Assembly (NCBI RefSeq): GCF_012641335.1 | Contig: NZ_JABAID010000002.1 | Span: forward strand, 455,189-519,188 | DNA from: Novosphingobium sp. ERN07 | GTDB taxonomy: Bacteria > Pseudomonadota > Alphaproteobacteria > Sphingomonadales > Sphingomonadaceae | Direction: 5' to 3' | DNA: 64,000 nt | Shown here: positions 1 to 8,360 of the stretch, piece by piece | How positions within the stretch are numbered: position 1 is the first letter of the stretch | How the letters are laid out: every line of letters starts with the position of its first letter | Made by a program: the position numbers and the translations under genes | The notes under the pieces: generated by a model | The model's input: only the letters and a program-made list of their open reading frames with translations | What the model was told of the DNA's origin: nothing | Database searches by the model: none

Positions 1-941
1 TCGATTTCGGCAATCACGCCGTCCGCACGCTGGCGCTCGATACGCTGCGCCACTTCGTAAGTCATTGCGGCGTCGATGGTTTTCGCTTCGATCTGGCGCC
101 GATCATCGCGCGCAGCCCCGGCTTTGCCGCCGATGCTCCGATCTTCGCCGAGATTGCCGCCGATCCCGTTCTGGCGGACCGTGTGATGATCGCGGAGCCG
201 TGGGATATCGGGCCCGGCGGATACCAGTTGGGAGCCTTCCCGCCTAATTGGCTGGAATGGAACGATAGATTCCGCGACGATGTCCGCCGCTTCTGGAAAG
301 GCGAAGCCGGGCTTGGCCTTTTGGCGACGCGGATTGCCGGGTCTTCGGACATTTTCGGCAAAGCCTGCCGCGCAATCAACTTCCTCGCCGCGCACGATGG
401 CTTCACGCTGGCCGATATGCTCGCCTACGAAGCGCGCCACAATTGGGCCAACGGCGAAGAGAACCGCGATGGGCATGGCGAAAATTTCAGTTGGAACAAT
501 GGCATAGAGGGCGACACTGATGACGCCACTGTGCTCTCCGCCCGCACCACCTATGCCCGCGCGCTGCTCGGCACGCTGTTCGTCTCTACCGGATCGATCA
601 TGCTGACGGCGGGCGACGAATTCGGTCGGACCCAGCGCGGGAACAACAATGCCTATGCGCAGGACAATGATACGACATGGATTGACTGGGAGCGGTGCGA
701 TCTGGCGTTGGAGGCCTATGTCTGCGAACTATCCAGTTGGCGAGCCTCGATAATTTCCGAGCTTCAGCGCTTTCCAGAGGACGGAAAGTGGCAAATCCTG
801 AAGTGCACCAAGATGCACCTAGATGACACAGAGATGCACCCGGACGACTGGAACAGTCCTCTAACCACCGGATTCCGCTGGCAAAATGCCACTTACGGAT
901 TCACGGTTGACCGGGCCGGTCCAAAGGCCGGTCCGGCCTGA
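1..941 (+). CDS. glgX: Glycogen debranching enzyme GlgX, 3' part
   Basis: The open frame runs in from the left edge (first full codon at base 3) to TGA at 939-941, giving the last 312 residues or so of a protein that is usually 650-700 residues long. It is a GH13 alpha-amylase-fold isoamylase/debranching enzyme, which hydrolyses alpha-1,6 branches of glycogen in the cytoplasm. The start of the fragment holds the GH13 nucleophile block DGFRFD (second Asp at bases 90-92). The acid/base block AEPWD follows, and then the AHDGF block with the third catalytic Asp. The GENFSWNNG segment is characteristic of GlgX. The C-terminus stops soon after the MHPDDW motif, so the beta-sandwich tail is short. 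The gene converges on the next one, with 3 bases between the two stops. Confidence 0.93.
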   Translation, partial: DFGNHAVRTLALDTLRHFVSHCGVDGFRFDLAPIIARSPGFAADAPIFAEIAADPVLADRVMIAEPWDIGPGGYQLGAFPPNWLEWNDRFRDDVRRFWKGEAGLGLLATRIAGSSDIFGKACRAINFLAAHDGFTLADMLAYEARHNWANGEENRDGHGENFSWNNGIEGDTDDATVLSARTTYARALLGTLFVSTGSIMLTAGDEFGRTQRGNNNAYAQDNDTTWIDWERCDLALEAYVCELSSWRASIISELQRFPEDGKWQILKCTKMHLDDTEMHPDDWNSPLTTGFRWQNATYGFTVDRAGPKAGPA

Positions 942-944
942 CTA

Positions 945-1598
945 TCATGCGCCAAGGCGGCGCAGCGACCGGTCGGGTTGGAAGTTCCCAACCAGCGTGC
1001 GCGTGTCGGACTTTTCCAATCCGAAAGCGTCGGGCAGCAACTGGTTGAGCAGCAATTGCCCGAAGGCCCAATCGCCAAGGCCCGATTCCGCATTGATGTG
1101 CCCGGCCTCACCCGCATCGGCAAAGCGGCTGCCCCAAGCCCGCGCCAGATTCCGCGCCTGACCGATGCCCATGTAGGGATCGTTGCGGCTGGCAACGAGG
1201 ATCGAGGGGAACGGCAGCTCTCCATGCGGGAACGGCGCGAAGCGGGTCAGGCGGCGGTCTATCGGGCGCACCTCGACATCGGGCGGGGCGACAAGAAGCG
1301 CGCCTATCACTTTGCCATCACTCGGTTTTTCGAACTCGGCCCACCACGCCACCGCAAGGCAGCCAAGGCTGTGTGCCACCAGCACGACCGGACGGTCGGC
1401 GCGGTGGACGGCAAGATTGATCTTGTTGACCCAGGTGTTGCGATGCGGATCGTCCCACAGGCCGAGATCGACCCGCTGGGCGTTGCCAAGATATTGTTCC
1501 CAAAGCGTTTGCCAATGCCCCGGCCCGCTATTGTTGAGGCCCGGTACGGTAAGCACAAGCGGGTCTTTTCCCGCTGCAAACGAGCGTTGTTGAGTCAT
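945..1598 (-). CDS. Serine hydrolase, RBBP9/YdeN family (alpha/beta fold)
   Basis: A 217-residue cytoplasmic alpha/beta hydrolase of the small RBBP9/YdeN family, the usual length for that group. The nucleophile is Ser77 in AHSLGC (instead of the commoner GxSxG). The likely Asp lies in SRNDPY and the His in AGHINAESG, near the C-terminus, which is the order expected for the triad. The N-terminal VPGLNNSGPGHW motif (oxyanion region) is typical of the family. The physiological substrate is unknown. It lies 118 bases downstream of the p-cresol-methylhydroxylase-like flavoprotein on the same strand and could be co-transcribed with it, but the gap is large enough for its own promoter. Confidence 0.85.
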   Translation of the reverse strand: MTQQRSFAAGKDPLVLTVPGLNNSGPGHWQTLWEQYLGNAQRVDLGLWDDPHRNTWVNKINLAVHRADRPVVLVAHSLGCLAVAWWAEFEKPSDGKVIGALLVAPPDVEVRPIDRRLTRFAPFPHGELPFPSILVASRNDPYMGIGQARNLARAWGSRFADAGEAGHINAESGLGDWAFGQLLLNQLLPDAFGLEKSDTRTLVGNFQPDRSLRRLGA

Positions 1599-1716
1599 CT
1601 GTGCTGTCTCCTGAAACGGAAAGCCGGTCGACTCGGATTACGTCCCGACATGCACCCTAAATAACTCAACTAAATTTATAGACAATTAGATTGCGCCATA
1701 GTGACCGCTGTGTGCG

Positions 1717-3348
1717 TTATAGTGAAATCCCCGACTTTCCGGGCGCGATAACGCCATTGGGATCGAGCGCCGCCTTGAGCCGCTGGTTGAGCAGGCGGTT
1801 CGCCTCACCATATTGGCTGGCCACAAGGTCCATCGTGCTGACAGCGGTGCGATAGGCGGCCCAGCCCTTTTCCCCGAAGCGATGGATCATCTCTTCGGTG
1901 CATTGCTGCGCCTTGCGCTCCTCTGCCGGATCATCCTTGTCGAACAACAGGAAGATCAGGTGGTGCAGTTCGCGCCCGCCGATGGCGAAAGCGCCGTTGT
2001 AATCGAAATCGTATTTGCCCAGAATTTCCTTGGCGAGCGCGGTCTGCGCAGCGGTTTCCGCGCCCTTTGCCGGGGCGACGGGGGCAAAGCAGATCATCCC
2101 GCCACCAGGGCCGCGCCAGCGCACGATGCCGATTTCCTCAAGCGTCAATCCGCCGCGCATCAACGACTTGTGGTGTTCGAACCACGGATTGCCGGACATT
2201 TCCTTTTCGGTCAGCACTTCGCCGCCCGTCGCCTCGAAAGCGCCGCGCACGATGGGTTCGACCGCAGCGATGATCTCATCCGTGCCATAGAGCGCGAAGT
2301 AGGTGTTCCACATGCCGAGGCCGTTCTTGACCGCCTCTGCCCGGATCGCCTCGTCCGTGACCGAGCGCTTCTCGGTCCAGATCTCGTCACGCCGTTTGAA
2401 CATGGCGAGCTGGTAGGCCGCGCCCATCATCAGCACGCAGTTGGGGATCAGGTTGTTCATGCGGAATGGGCGGATCGCATCGACGATCTTTGCCACATCG
2501 GCAACTTCCATGTGGCGCACCATGAACGGCTTGTAGACCGGCGGCGCGGGCATCAGCCACATTCCCAGTTTGGTGACGACGCCAAAGTTGGATTGGGTGA
2601 ACAGACCATCGATATAAGGTCCGTAGCCCCACTTGAACGCCTGCCACGTCGTCGAGTTCTTTACGCTGCCCATGCCGGTGCGGACCACGGTGCCATCGGC
2701 CAGCACCACTTCCATGCCGCACTGCATGAAGAAGTGATCGCCATAGGGCGTATAGCCGACGCCGCGTTCAAGCGTGTTGCCCAGCGGCGAGACGATGGGG
2801 CCAACGGTGGGCACATCGATCCAGTAGGGCAGCTTGTGGGCCTGAAGATAATCGTGGAGATCCTGATAAGTTACGCCCGGTTCCACAAGTGCCGTGCCAA
2901 GTTCGGCATCGACTTCGATGATGCGGTTCATCCGTTTGAGATCGAGCACCATCTGGCCCGATGTGGCTGGCGTGGCATTGCCATAGCCCATGTTCTTGCC
3001 GGTAGAGACGGGCCAGAGCGGCAGGCCAGATGTGTTGGCAACCTTCAGCACGGCCTGCACTTCCTCGACCGAGGCCGGGGCGACCGCGCCGGATGGCAGG
3101 TGCTTGCCATCTGGGTCTGGCGTGAACGTGCTGGCATAGGGCAGCGTGCTGTCCGCATCGGCAAAGACCCATTCCGCACCAACGACTGCGCGCAGTTCCT
3201 TTACGGCGGCGGCAAATCGATCAGAACCGAGGCCGGGCGGCATCATGCGCGGACCATCGAGTGGGTTGGCGAATGCGCTCGTGGAAGCCAGCGCTGCTCC
3301 TGCGGCACCGGCGCGGATCAGATCACGGCGAGAGACTGTGCCGGTCAT
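1717..3348 (-). CDS. FAD-linked oxidase, PCMH/vanillyl-alcohol-oxidase flavoprotein subunit
   Basis: A 543-residue flavoprotein of the VAO/PCMH family, which oxidises the benzylic carbon of 4-alkylphenols such as p-cresol, 4-hydroxybenzyl alcohols or eugenol. Visible parts are the FAD_binding_4 (PCMH) domain with PVSTGKNMGYG (pyrophosphate loop) in the first third, and the C-terminal substrate domain ending in the family-typical DPNGVIAPGKSGI. The open frame extends further upstream, but the start chosen at 3348 gives MTGTVSRRDLIRAGAAG, a twin-arginine leader ending near SAFA, and overlaps the upstream cytochrome gene by 4 bases (ATGA). A Tat leader and a dedicated cytochrome c imply a periplasmic dehydrogenase rather than an oxygen-using oxidase. 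The exact phenol cannot be read from the sequence, and I could not place the covalent flavin residue with certainty. Confidence 0.88.
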   Translation of the reverse strand: MTGTVSRRDLIRAGAAGAALASTSAFANPLDGPRMMPPGLGSDRFAAAVKELRAVVGAEWVFADADSTLPYASTFTPDPDGKHLPSGAVAPASVEEVQAVLKVANTSGLPLWPVSTGKNMGYGNATPATSGQMVLDLKRMNRIIEVDAELGTALVEPGVTYQDLHDYLQAHKLPYWIDVPTVGPIVSPLGNTLERGVGYTPYGDHFFMQCGMEVVLADGTVVRTGMGSVKNSTTWQAFKWGYGPYIDGLFTQSNFGVVTKLGMWLMPAPPVYKPFMVRHMEVADVAKIVDAIRPFRMNNLIPNCVLMMGAAYQLAMFKRRDEIWTEKRSVTDEAIRAEAVKNGLGMWNTYFALYGTDEIIAAVEPIVRGAFEATGGEVLTEKEMSGNPWFEHHKSLMRGGLTLEEIGIVRWRGPGGGMICFAPVAPAKGAETAAQTALAKEILGKYDFDYNGAFAIGGRELHHLIFLLFDKDDPAEERKAQQCTEEMIHRFGEKGWAAYRTAVSTMDLVASQYGEANRLLNQRLKAALDPNGVIAPGKSGISL

Positions 3349-3674
3349 TTCCCGTGCTCCTCCGCATTGGCTTTGGATTTCTCGATCCAGCGGCTGAGCG
3401 CTGCGAGTTCGGCGTTGGTGATCTCTGTCGGGCGGAAGGCGGGCATTGCGCCTCTGCCACCGCGCACCATCGTCTGCACCGTGGCCGCCGGAATGCCGCG
3501 ACCAAGGATGATCGGGCCGACATTGTGCCCGTGGCAATAGCCGCAGGCGACCGCGTAAACCCGCTCTGGCGGGCGGCCTGCCGGTGGTGTTTCAGCCGCC
3601 TTTCCTGCTGCAAGCGCCGCACCGGCAGAACCGGCAAGACCGCAGGCAAGCAGCAGCGCTATCGCCATGCGCAT
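3345..3674 (-). CDS. c-type cytochrome, electron-acceptor subunit for the PCMH-like flavoprotein
   Basis: A 109-residue secreted monohaem cytochrome c. The N-terminus MRMAIALLLACGLAGSAGA is a Sec signal peptide. The haem site is CGYCH, and a likely axial Met lies in RGAMPAF. The start at 3674 is preferred because GGGAG lies 8 bases upstream on the minus strand; the frame itself could be opened from a TTG at 3692. It is the promoter-proximal gene and its stop overlaps the flavoprotein start by 4 bases, so the two subunits are translationally coupled, as in the PchC/PchF and eugenol hydroxylase pairs. Its role is to take electrons from reduced flavin in the periplasm. Confidence 0.88.
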   Translation of the reverse strand: MRMAIALLLACGLAGSAGAALAAGKAAETPPAGRPPERVYAVACGYCHGHNVGPIILGRGIPAATVQTMVRGGRGAMPAFRPTEITNAELAALSRWIEKSKANAEEHGK

Positions 3675-3705
3675 ATTGCTCTCCCATTTCAATTATTACG
3701 TTATG

Positions 3706-3722
3706 TCCATTTTGATAATGGA
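3706..3722. promoter_or_regulatory. Inverted repeat upstream of the cytochrome/flavoprotein operon
   Basis: TCCATT-TTGAT-AATGGA is a perfect 6-base inverted repeat with a 5-base spacer. It lies 32 bases upstream of the cytochrome c start, in the 100-base gap before the TetR gene. It is the expected kind of position for a TetR or AraC operator. No binding evidence is available from sequence alone. Confidence 0.4.
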
Positions 3723-3774
3723 TGCAGACGCGCAGAGTCAAGCACCGGAATGCGATTGGTTCAGGCAATTGGGA

Positions 3775-4425
3775 TTACAGGTGGGGGAGAGGCATTTCCG
3801 CGCATTGGCGGGCATGGCCGGGCGCACAGCCAAGGCCTGCAAGAACCGCGCGCGCCACGTCAGCCGGATAAGTTTCGGGCGTTTCCTCACGCAACTGGGT
3901 GAAGAGCGACGACAGCGCGGTGCCCATCACCATGTTGCGGCCGATACGATCATCATTCAGATTGAATGATTTTGTTTCAATGCCTTCGGCCACGGTCTTG
4001 CGAGCCTGTGCGAAGGTTTCTGCGCCAAACACGAAGCCACTGGCCGAAAGATTGACGATGGACCAGGCCCACTGCGGGTCGGCCCTGCCCCGCCCCAGAT
4101 AGTAACGGATCGCCGCCGCCGTGCGGCACGCGGCATTGGGCAGCGTATCAAGCGCTGTGGTAACGGCGACGAGGAAATCGTGGCTGACTTCGTAAGCCAG
4201 CGCATCGCGCAGATCGTCCATGCCGGTGAAGTGGTTGTAGAACGTCTGCCGGGCGACACCGGCGGCTTCACACACTTCCTCGACCCGCGTGTAAAGGCCG
4301 TTCTCACGCCCGAAGAGGTCGAAGGTGACAGCGAGAATGCGCGAACGGGTGCGCGCGCGGCGCTCGCGACCGATCTCTGCGCGGCGTGCAGGATCGATAT
4401 TGCGCTTGCGGGTCTGGCCGGTCAT
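3775..4425 (-). CDS. TetR/AcrR-family transcriptional regulator
   Basis: A 216-residue TetR-type repressor. The helix-turn-helix lies at about residues 30-70 (RILAVTFDLFG, then VEEVCEAAGVARQTFYNHF, the classic TetR recognition segment with FYNHF). The C-terminal ligand domain is not specific enough to name an effector. Its start overlaps the stop of the AraC gene by 4 bases (ATGA), so the two regulators form one transcript, an unusual pairing. The neighbours suggest that it controls the phenol-oxidising flavocytochrome operon just downstream, which is transcribed in the same direction. Confidence 0.88.
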   Translation of the reverse strand: MTGQTRKRNIDPARRAEIGRERRARTRSRILAVTFDLFGRENGLYTRVEEVCEAAGVARQTFYNHFTGMDDLRDALAYEVSHDFLVAVTTALDTLPNAACRTAAAIRYYLGRGRADPQWAWSIVNLSASGFVFGAETFAQARKTVAEGIETKSFNLNDDRIGRNMVMGTALSSLFTQLREETPETYPADVARAVLAGLGCAPGHARQCAEMPLPHL

Positions 4426-5330
4426 GATGGTTCCCTATCGCGGCGCTCGCCATCCGACCAGACAAGATTGTGGCGGAATCTGCTGGCGGTCTGCCCGCTA
4501 CGTGCCTTGAAAAATCGGGCAAAATAGGCCGGATCAGCAAAGCCGAGGGCGTAGGCGATCTGCGCCACGGAAGCGCCGGTAAAAGCAAGATTGCGCTTGG
4601 CTTCAAGCAGCAGGCGATCATGCAGCAGATCGGCCGGGGCCTGCCCGGTGAGCGCGCGGGTGGCGCGGGTGAGTGTGGAAGCCGTGGTGCCGAGCGCGGC
4701 GGCATAGGCCGTGACGGCCCAGTGATCACGATAGTGTGCTTCGACCAGCGTGCGGAAGCGGGCGACGAGCGGCGAGTGGGCCTGTTGGCTCGCAGGGGTG
4801 CCTGCCTGAGATACCGCCTGAAGCGCGGTGACAAGGATCAGCGCCACTTGCGCCAACAGGCCCGGACCGGCTGCCTGCCCTGCGCGCTGTTGTTCGGCAA
4901 GATCGGTCAACAGCCAATTGAGGCGGGATGCGGCAGCGGGATGCCCCGCCAGAGAGTGTGCCTGTGTGTGCTGCAAATGGGCAAAACCGGTGAGTAGACC
5001 GGCAGTGCGCGGATCGTTGATCATATCGGCGGCGAGCGAGAAGACCCAGCCTTCGACGGCGGGTTCGAAATGGAAGGCATGAACGCAGGCGGCAGGGACA
5101 ACGATCAGCGCCGGACCTTCTACGGACTGCATCGCCGTATCGCCATGAACATGCGCAACGCCGCTTTCGATCAGCAGGAGTTGCAGCATATGCGGATGGG
5201 CATGTGGCGCGATCGTCCAATCATGCAGGCTGGAACGATCAAAGATACGTTCGAGATGAACGAACTCTGGCGGCAGCGCCGTGCCGCTTTCGCCATAAAG
5301 AGCGTATCGATTGAAGCCGCCGAGTGACAT
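4422..5330 (-). CDS. AraC-family activator with cupin sensor domain (PobR-like)
   Basis: About 302 residues. An N-terminal cupin-like sensor region (around HDWTIAPHAHPHMLQLLLIESG) is followed by a C-terminal AraC DNA-binding domain with two helix-turn-helix motifs. The second ends in the family signature region IAYALGFADPAYFARFFKARSG. Layout and length resemble PobR-type activators of aromatic catabolism. The open frame can be extended to 5480, but that would run into the P450 promoter region; ATG at 5330 (MSLGGFNRY) fits the family length. It diverges from the P450 gene across 106 bases containing a nested palindrome, which makes it the best candidate regulator of the P450. Confidence 0.85.
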   Translation of the reverse strand: MSLGGFNRYALYGESGTALPPEFVHLERIFDRSSLHDWTIAPHAHPHMLQLLLIESGVAHVHGDTAMQSVEGPALIVVPAACVHAFHFEPAVEGWVFSLAADMINDPRTAGLLTGFAHLQHTQAHSLAGHPAAASRLNWLLTDLAEQQRAGQAAGPGLLAQVALILVTALQAVSQAGTPASQQAHSPLVARFRTLVEAHYRDHWAVTAYAAALGTTASTLTRATRALTGQAPADLLHDRLLLEAKRNLAFTGASVAQIAYALGFADPAYFARFFKARSGQTASRFRHNLVWSDGERRDREPS

Positions 5331-5346
5331 GAGCTGCAATGTGCCT

Positions 5347-5381
5347 GCTTGCGTGAAAAGTGCAAGATTTTGCACGCAAGC
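5347..5381. promoter_or_regulatory. Nested palindrome in the araC-P450 divergent promoter
   Basis: Two concentric inverted repeats share one centre. The outer pair is GCTTGCGTG (5347-5355) and CACGCAAGC (5373-5381). The inner pair is GTGCAA (5360-5365) and TTGCAC (5370-5375) around GATT. TTGC-type half-sites recur in both pairs. The position between divergent AraC and P450 genes suggests an operator for the AraC protein. Confidence 0.6.
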
Positions 5382-5436
5382 TGCGTGGCGCGTGGTGGCC
5401 GTGGTTGGCACTTTCCGCCCACCTGAGAGAGGAAAC

Positions 5437-6630
5437 ATGCCAATGGCAAGCGTTCTTGAGCGGCCTAAATTCCGCTTCAATCCCTACTCCCCGGCAATCG
5501 ATGCCAATCCCTTTCCCGCGTACAAGGTGCTGCGCGACGAACATCCCTGCTTCTGGTCTGAAGAGGCCGGAAAGTGGGTGCTTTCGCGCTATTCCGATGT
5601 GCTGAATGCCTTGCAGGACTGGCGCACCTATTCGTCGGCCAAGGGCAATCTGGTGGACGAATTTCCCGGTCGTGCCGGATCGACGCTGGGGTCCAGCGAT
5701 CCGCCGCGCCATGACCGGTTGCGCGCGCTGATCCAGTCGGCAGTGACCAAGCGGGCGCTGGAACATATCATCGAGCCTGCAAGAGCGGCGGCGCGCGCGC
5801 ATCTTGCGGAACTGGCAGACAGGCCGGTGTTCGATCTGGTGGGCGATTATACCTCGAAAGTGACGGTGGACCTGCTGTTCTACCTTTTCGCCCTGCCGGA
5901 AGAGAACGCCGACCTGGTGCGCCAGAATGCCGTGCTGATGGTGCAGACCGATCCGGCAACGCGGCAGAAATCGCCCGAACATCTGGCCGCGTTCCATTGG
6001 ATGGCGGACTATGCCGAAAAGCTGGTGCAGGCGCGCAAGGCCGATCCGGGCGACGATCTGCTTTCGAACTTCATCACCGCCGAAATCGATGGTGAAAAGC
6101 TGCTCGACAAGGAATTGCAACTAACCGTGACCACGCTGATCATGGCGGGAATCGAAAGCCTTTCGGGCTTTATGGCCATGTTCGGACTGAACCTTGCCGA
6201 CCACCCGGAAGCACGGCGGGCCTTGGTGGCAGATCCTACGCTGATCCCCGATGCGATAGAGGAATCGCTGCGGTTCAATACGTCAGCCCAACGCTTCAAG
6301 CGGACGTTGACGCGCGATGTGGAATTGCACGGGCAGGTGATGAAAGCTGGCGATGCGGTAATCCTCGCCTATGGTTCGGCCAACCGTGACGAGCGGGTGT
6401 TCGAGAACCCGGACGTTTACGACATCACGCGCAAGGCGAAGCGACATCTGGGCTTTGGCGGCGGGGTTCATGCGTGTCTTGGATCGATGATCGGCAGACT
6501 GGCAACGCAGATCGCGTTCGAAGAACTGCTGGCGGCAGTTCCAGACTTTAGCCGCGTGGACGAAACGCTGGACTGGGTGTCGTCATCGAACTTCCGCAGC
6601 CCCAAGGTTCTGCGACTGAAGAAGGGGTAG
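5437..6630 (+). CDS. Cytochrome P450
   Basis: A 397-residue soluble bacterial class I P450. The haem-binding loop is FGGGVHACLG with the thiolate Cys347. The K-helix ExxR is EESLR. The I-helix oxygen-activation motif is AGIES, where many P450s have AGxxT, so Ser replaces Thr. The start at 5437 follows GAGAGAGGA by a few bases; the frame remains open upstream to 5311 but lacks a ribosome site there. No ferredoxin or ferredoxin reductase gene is adjacent, so redox partners must come from elsewhere. Its position next to a 4-alkylphenol-oxidase-type operon and PobR-like regulator suggests a hydroxylase or O-demethylase for a plant-derived phenolic, but the substrate cannot be assigned. Confidence 0.92.
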   Translation: MPMASVLERPKFRFNPYSPAIDANPFPAYKVLRDEHPCFWSEEAGKWVLSRYSDVLNALQDWRTYSSAKGNLVDEFPGRAGSTLGSSDPPRHDRLRALIQSAVTKRALEHIIEPARAAARAHLAELADRPVFDLVGDYTSKVTVDLLFYLFALPEENADLVRQNAVLMVQTDPATRQKSPEHLAAFHWMADYAEKLVQARKADPGDDLLSNFITAEIDGEKLLDKELQLTVTTLIMAGIESLSGFMAMFGLNLADHPEARRALVADPTLIPDAIEESLRFNTSAQRFKRTLTRDVELHGQVMKAGDAVILAYGSANRDERVFENPDVYDITRKAKRHLGFGGGVHACLGSMIGRLATQIAFEELLAAVPDFSRVDETLDWVSSSNFRSPKVLRLKKG

Positions 6631-6750
6631 CCCGCACGGCAGGTGGCGGAACATGCACGATTCGTCGCAAGGATGGTCCGCCACGCTTGCAGGTGTGACG
6701 CAACGCATACATTTTGCGAGACCAAGGACGGTAAACCGGGGTCTCGCAGA

Positions 6751-7398
6751 ATGGTTCCTGAGCGGCGCAAATTTTTAGGCGCCATGATTGCTACGGCTGG
6801 CAGCGCGATGGTGGGCGGACCGCTCGGCAGCGCGCCCGCATTTGCGATCACGCCGGTGCGCGAACCGGAAGTCTCTCCCTTCGCCCACCCCACCCGCCCG
6901 CTGATTGTGCAGCGCGCGGCGGCGGCGCTGGATGCGCATGGCGCGCACATTCGCAACCGCGATCTCGTAGGCTTGGTCGATTTCTCCAAGGCATCGCGCG
7001 AGGCACGGTTTCATCTGATCGATATCGAGGGTGGCAAAGTGCTGTCTTCGCACCTCGTTTCGCACGGGTCCGGCTCGGACCCGGCGAACAGCGGTTGGGT
7101 GCAGCGGTTTTCCAATCGCTACGGCTCCTATGCCTCAAGCCCCGGGGCATTTCTGACGGGCGCGGCCTATAGCGGCAAGCATGGTCGTTCCCGGCGGCTG
7201 ATCGGGCTGGAAGACGAAAACAGCGCGGCGATGGAACGTGGAATCGTGATCCACGCCGCCAGCTATGTCAGCGACGAGATGGCGCAAACACAAGGGCGCA
7301 TCGGGCGCAGCCAAGGGTGCTTTGCCTTTTCAGACAAGGACATAGATGGCGTTCTTGCAAGACTGGGCGAAGGACGGCTGCTCTACGCCGCGAAATGA
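6751..7398 (+). CDS. Exported L,D-transpeptidase-like protein (YkuD_2-type murein transpeptidase domain)
   Basis: A 215-residue exported protein. ATG 6751 gives MVPERRKFLGAM followed by a hydrophobic stretch ending APAFA, a Tat-like or Sec leader; the frame is open to 6643 but the upstream part looks non-coding. The C-terminal half holds the transpeptidase-type catalytic blocks VIHAASYV (His) and GRSQGCFAFS with Cys190 as likely nucleophile. The family is annotated as murein L,D-transpeptidase catalytic domain protein. Its role would be in periplasmic peptidoglycan remodelling. It stands alone between the P450 and a convergent LysR gene, whose stop codon directly abuts this one. Confidence 0.82.
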   Translation: MVPERRKFLGAMIATAGSAMVGGPLGSAPAFAITPVREPEVSPFAHPTRPLIVQRAAAALDAHGAHIRNRDLVGLVDFSKASREARFHLIDIEGGKVLSSHLVSHGSGSDPANSGWVQRFSNRYGSYASSPGAFLTGAAYSGKHGRSRRLIGLEDENSAAMERGIVIHAASYVSDEMAQTQGRIGRSQGCFAFSDKDIDGVLARLGEGRLLYAAK

Positions 7399-8262
7399 TC
7401 AGCCGCTGAAACCGGCGCGGCAGGCTTCGGCCAAGGGGCTGCGCTGTTCTACCAGATCGAATCTTTCACGCGTCGCGATCAGGCCCAGAGTGCGGCGGAA
7501 ATCGTAGTCCGCTAGCGGCACTGCCACCACACCTTCTCGCGCAAGCGACTGCGGTGCAGTTGTCACACCCATCCCTGCGCGGACCATCTCGATGCAGCGA
7601 TCATCGTTGGTCGAGCGCAGGAAGAACGGCGGGCGCACGCCGCGTTGGGTGAACCATCGGCTTGTTTCGCCCAGCACCTCGCAGGAGCGGCGGGCGATCA
7701 TGGTTTCGGCGGCAACATCGCGCGCATCAAGCAGGGCTGCTGTGGCAAGCGGATGGTCTGCGGGCATCAGCAGGCGATAGCCTTCATCAAGCAACGGCAG
7801 CGAAGGCCTGTCTGCATCTTCGGGGCGTAGCAGGGTGATCGCGGCATCGATCTGCCCTTCCCCCAACTTGCGGCGCAGTTCCGCATCGGTGCCTTCGAAC
7901 AGCGCAAGCGGTTGCGCACCAGTCCATCGGCGGACGGTGGCTGAGAGCATCGACGTGGCGATCGAAGGGAGCGCACCAAGGCGCAGAGGCTTAAGCGGCG
8001 CAGGCACATCGGCAAATGCGGCTTCGGCGGCGCGAAATTCGCGTTCTATCGCGCGGGCGTGATTGACGAGCCGCGCACCCGCATCGGTCAGCCGGACCTG
8101 CCTGCGTTCGCGCAGGAACAGTCTTGCACCGGCGAGACGTTCCAGTTCTGCAATCGCAGCGGACAGCGTGGGCTGGGAAATGGCCAGACGCTCTGCCGCG
8201 CGGGTGAAGTTCCCGGTTTCGACAACTGCCAGAAACTGCCGGAGGTGCGCACGCTTCATCAT
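7399..8262 (-). CDS. LysR-family transcriptional regulator
   Basis: A 287-residue LysR regulator. The N-terminal winged helix (LRQFLAVVETGNFTRAAERLAISQPTLS split over residues 6-35) is complete, and the C-terminal substrate domain extends to the end. It diverges from the isovaleryl-CoA dehydrogenase gene across 98 bases that hold a LysR-type dyad (8273-8289). This makes it the likely regulator of the leucine-degradation cluster, in place of the MerR-type LiuR known from pseudomonads. The two start codons ATGATG at 8262 and 8259 are equally possible. Confidence 0.88.
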   Translation of the reverse strand: MMKRAHLRQFLAVVETGNFTRAAERLAISQPTLSAAIAELERLAGARLFLRERRQVRLTDAGARLVNHARAIEREFRAAEAAFADVPAPLKPLRLGALPSIATSMLSATVRRWTGAQPLALFEGTDAELRRKLGEGQIDAAITLLRPEDADRPSLPLLDEGYRLLMPADHPLATAALLDARDVAAETMIARRSCEVLGETSRWFTQRGVRPPFFLRSTNDDRCIEMVRAGMGVTTAPQSLAREGVVAVPLADYDFRRTLGLIATRERFDLVEQRSPLAEACRAGFSG

Positions 8263-8272
8263 AGAAAAAACC

Positions 8273-8289
8273 TATCGCAAACCGCGATA
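8273..8289. promoter_or_regulatory. LysR-box dyad between lysR and ivd
   Basis: TATCGC-AAACC-GCGATA is a perfect 6-base dyad. It contains ATC-N9-GAT and therefore the T-N11-A core of LysR recognition sites (T8275, A8287). It is 11 bases upstream of the LysR start and about 72 bases upstream of the dehydrogenase start. Confidence 0.6.
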
Positions 8290-8360
8290 TAAATCAATTT
8301 TGAGCGAAGGTTTTATGATGGTAAGCTTTGCTTCGAAAAGTTTGCGAGAGGATGCCCACA

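Noticed and set aside
1813..3540. Long plus-strand open frame (575 codons) opposite the flavoprotein gene
   Set aside because: It is the antisense shadow of a clear VAO/PCMH-family gene in high-GC DNA; its translation is low-complexity in His/Arg/Ala with no family motif.
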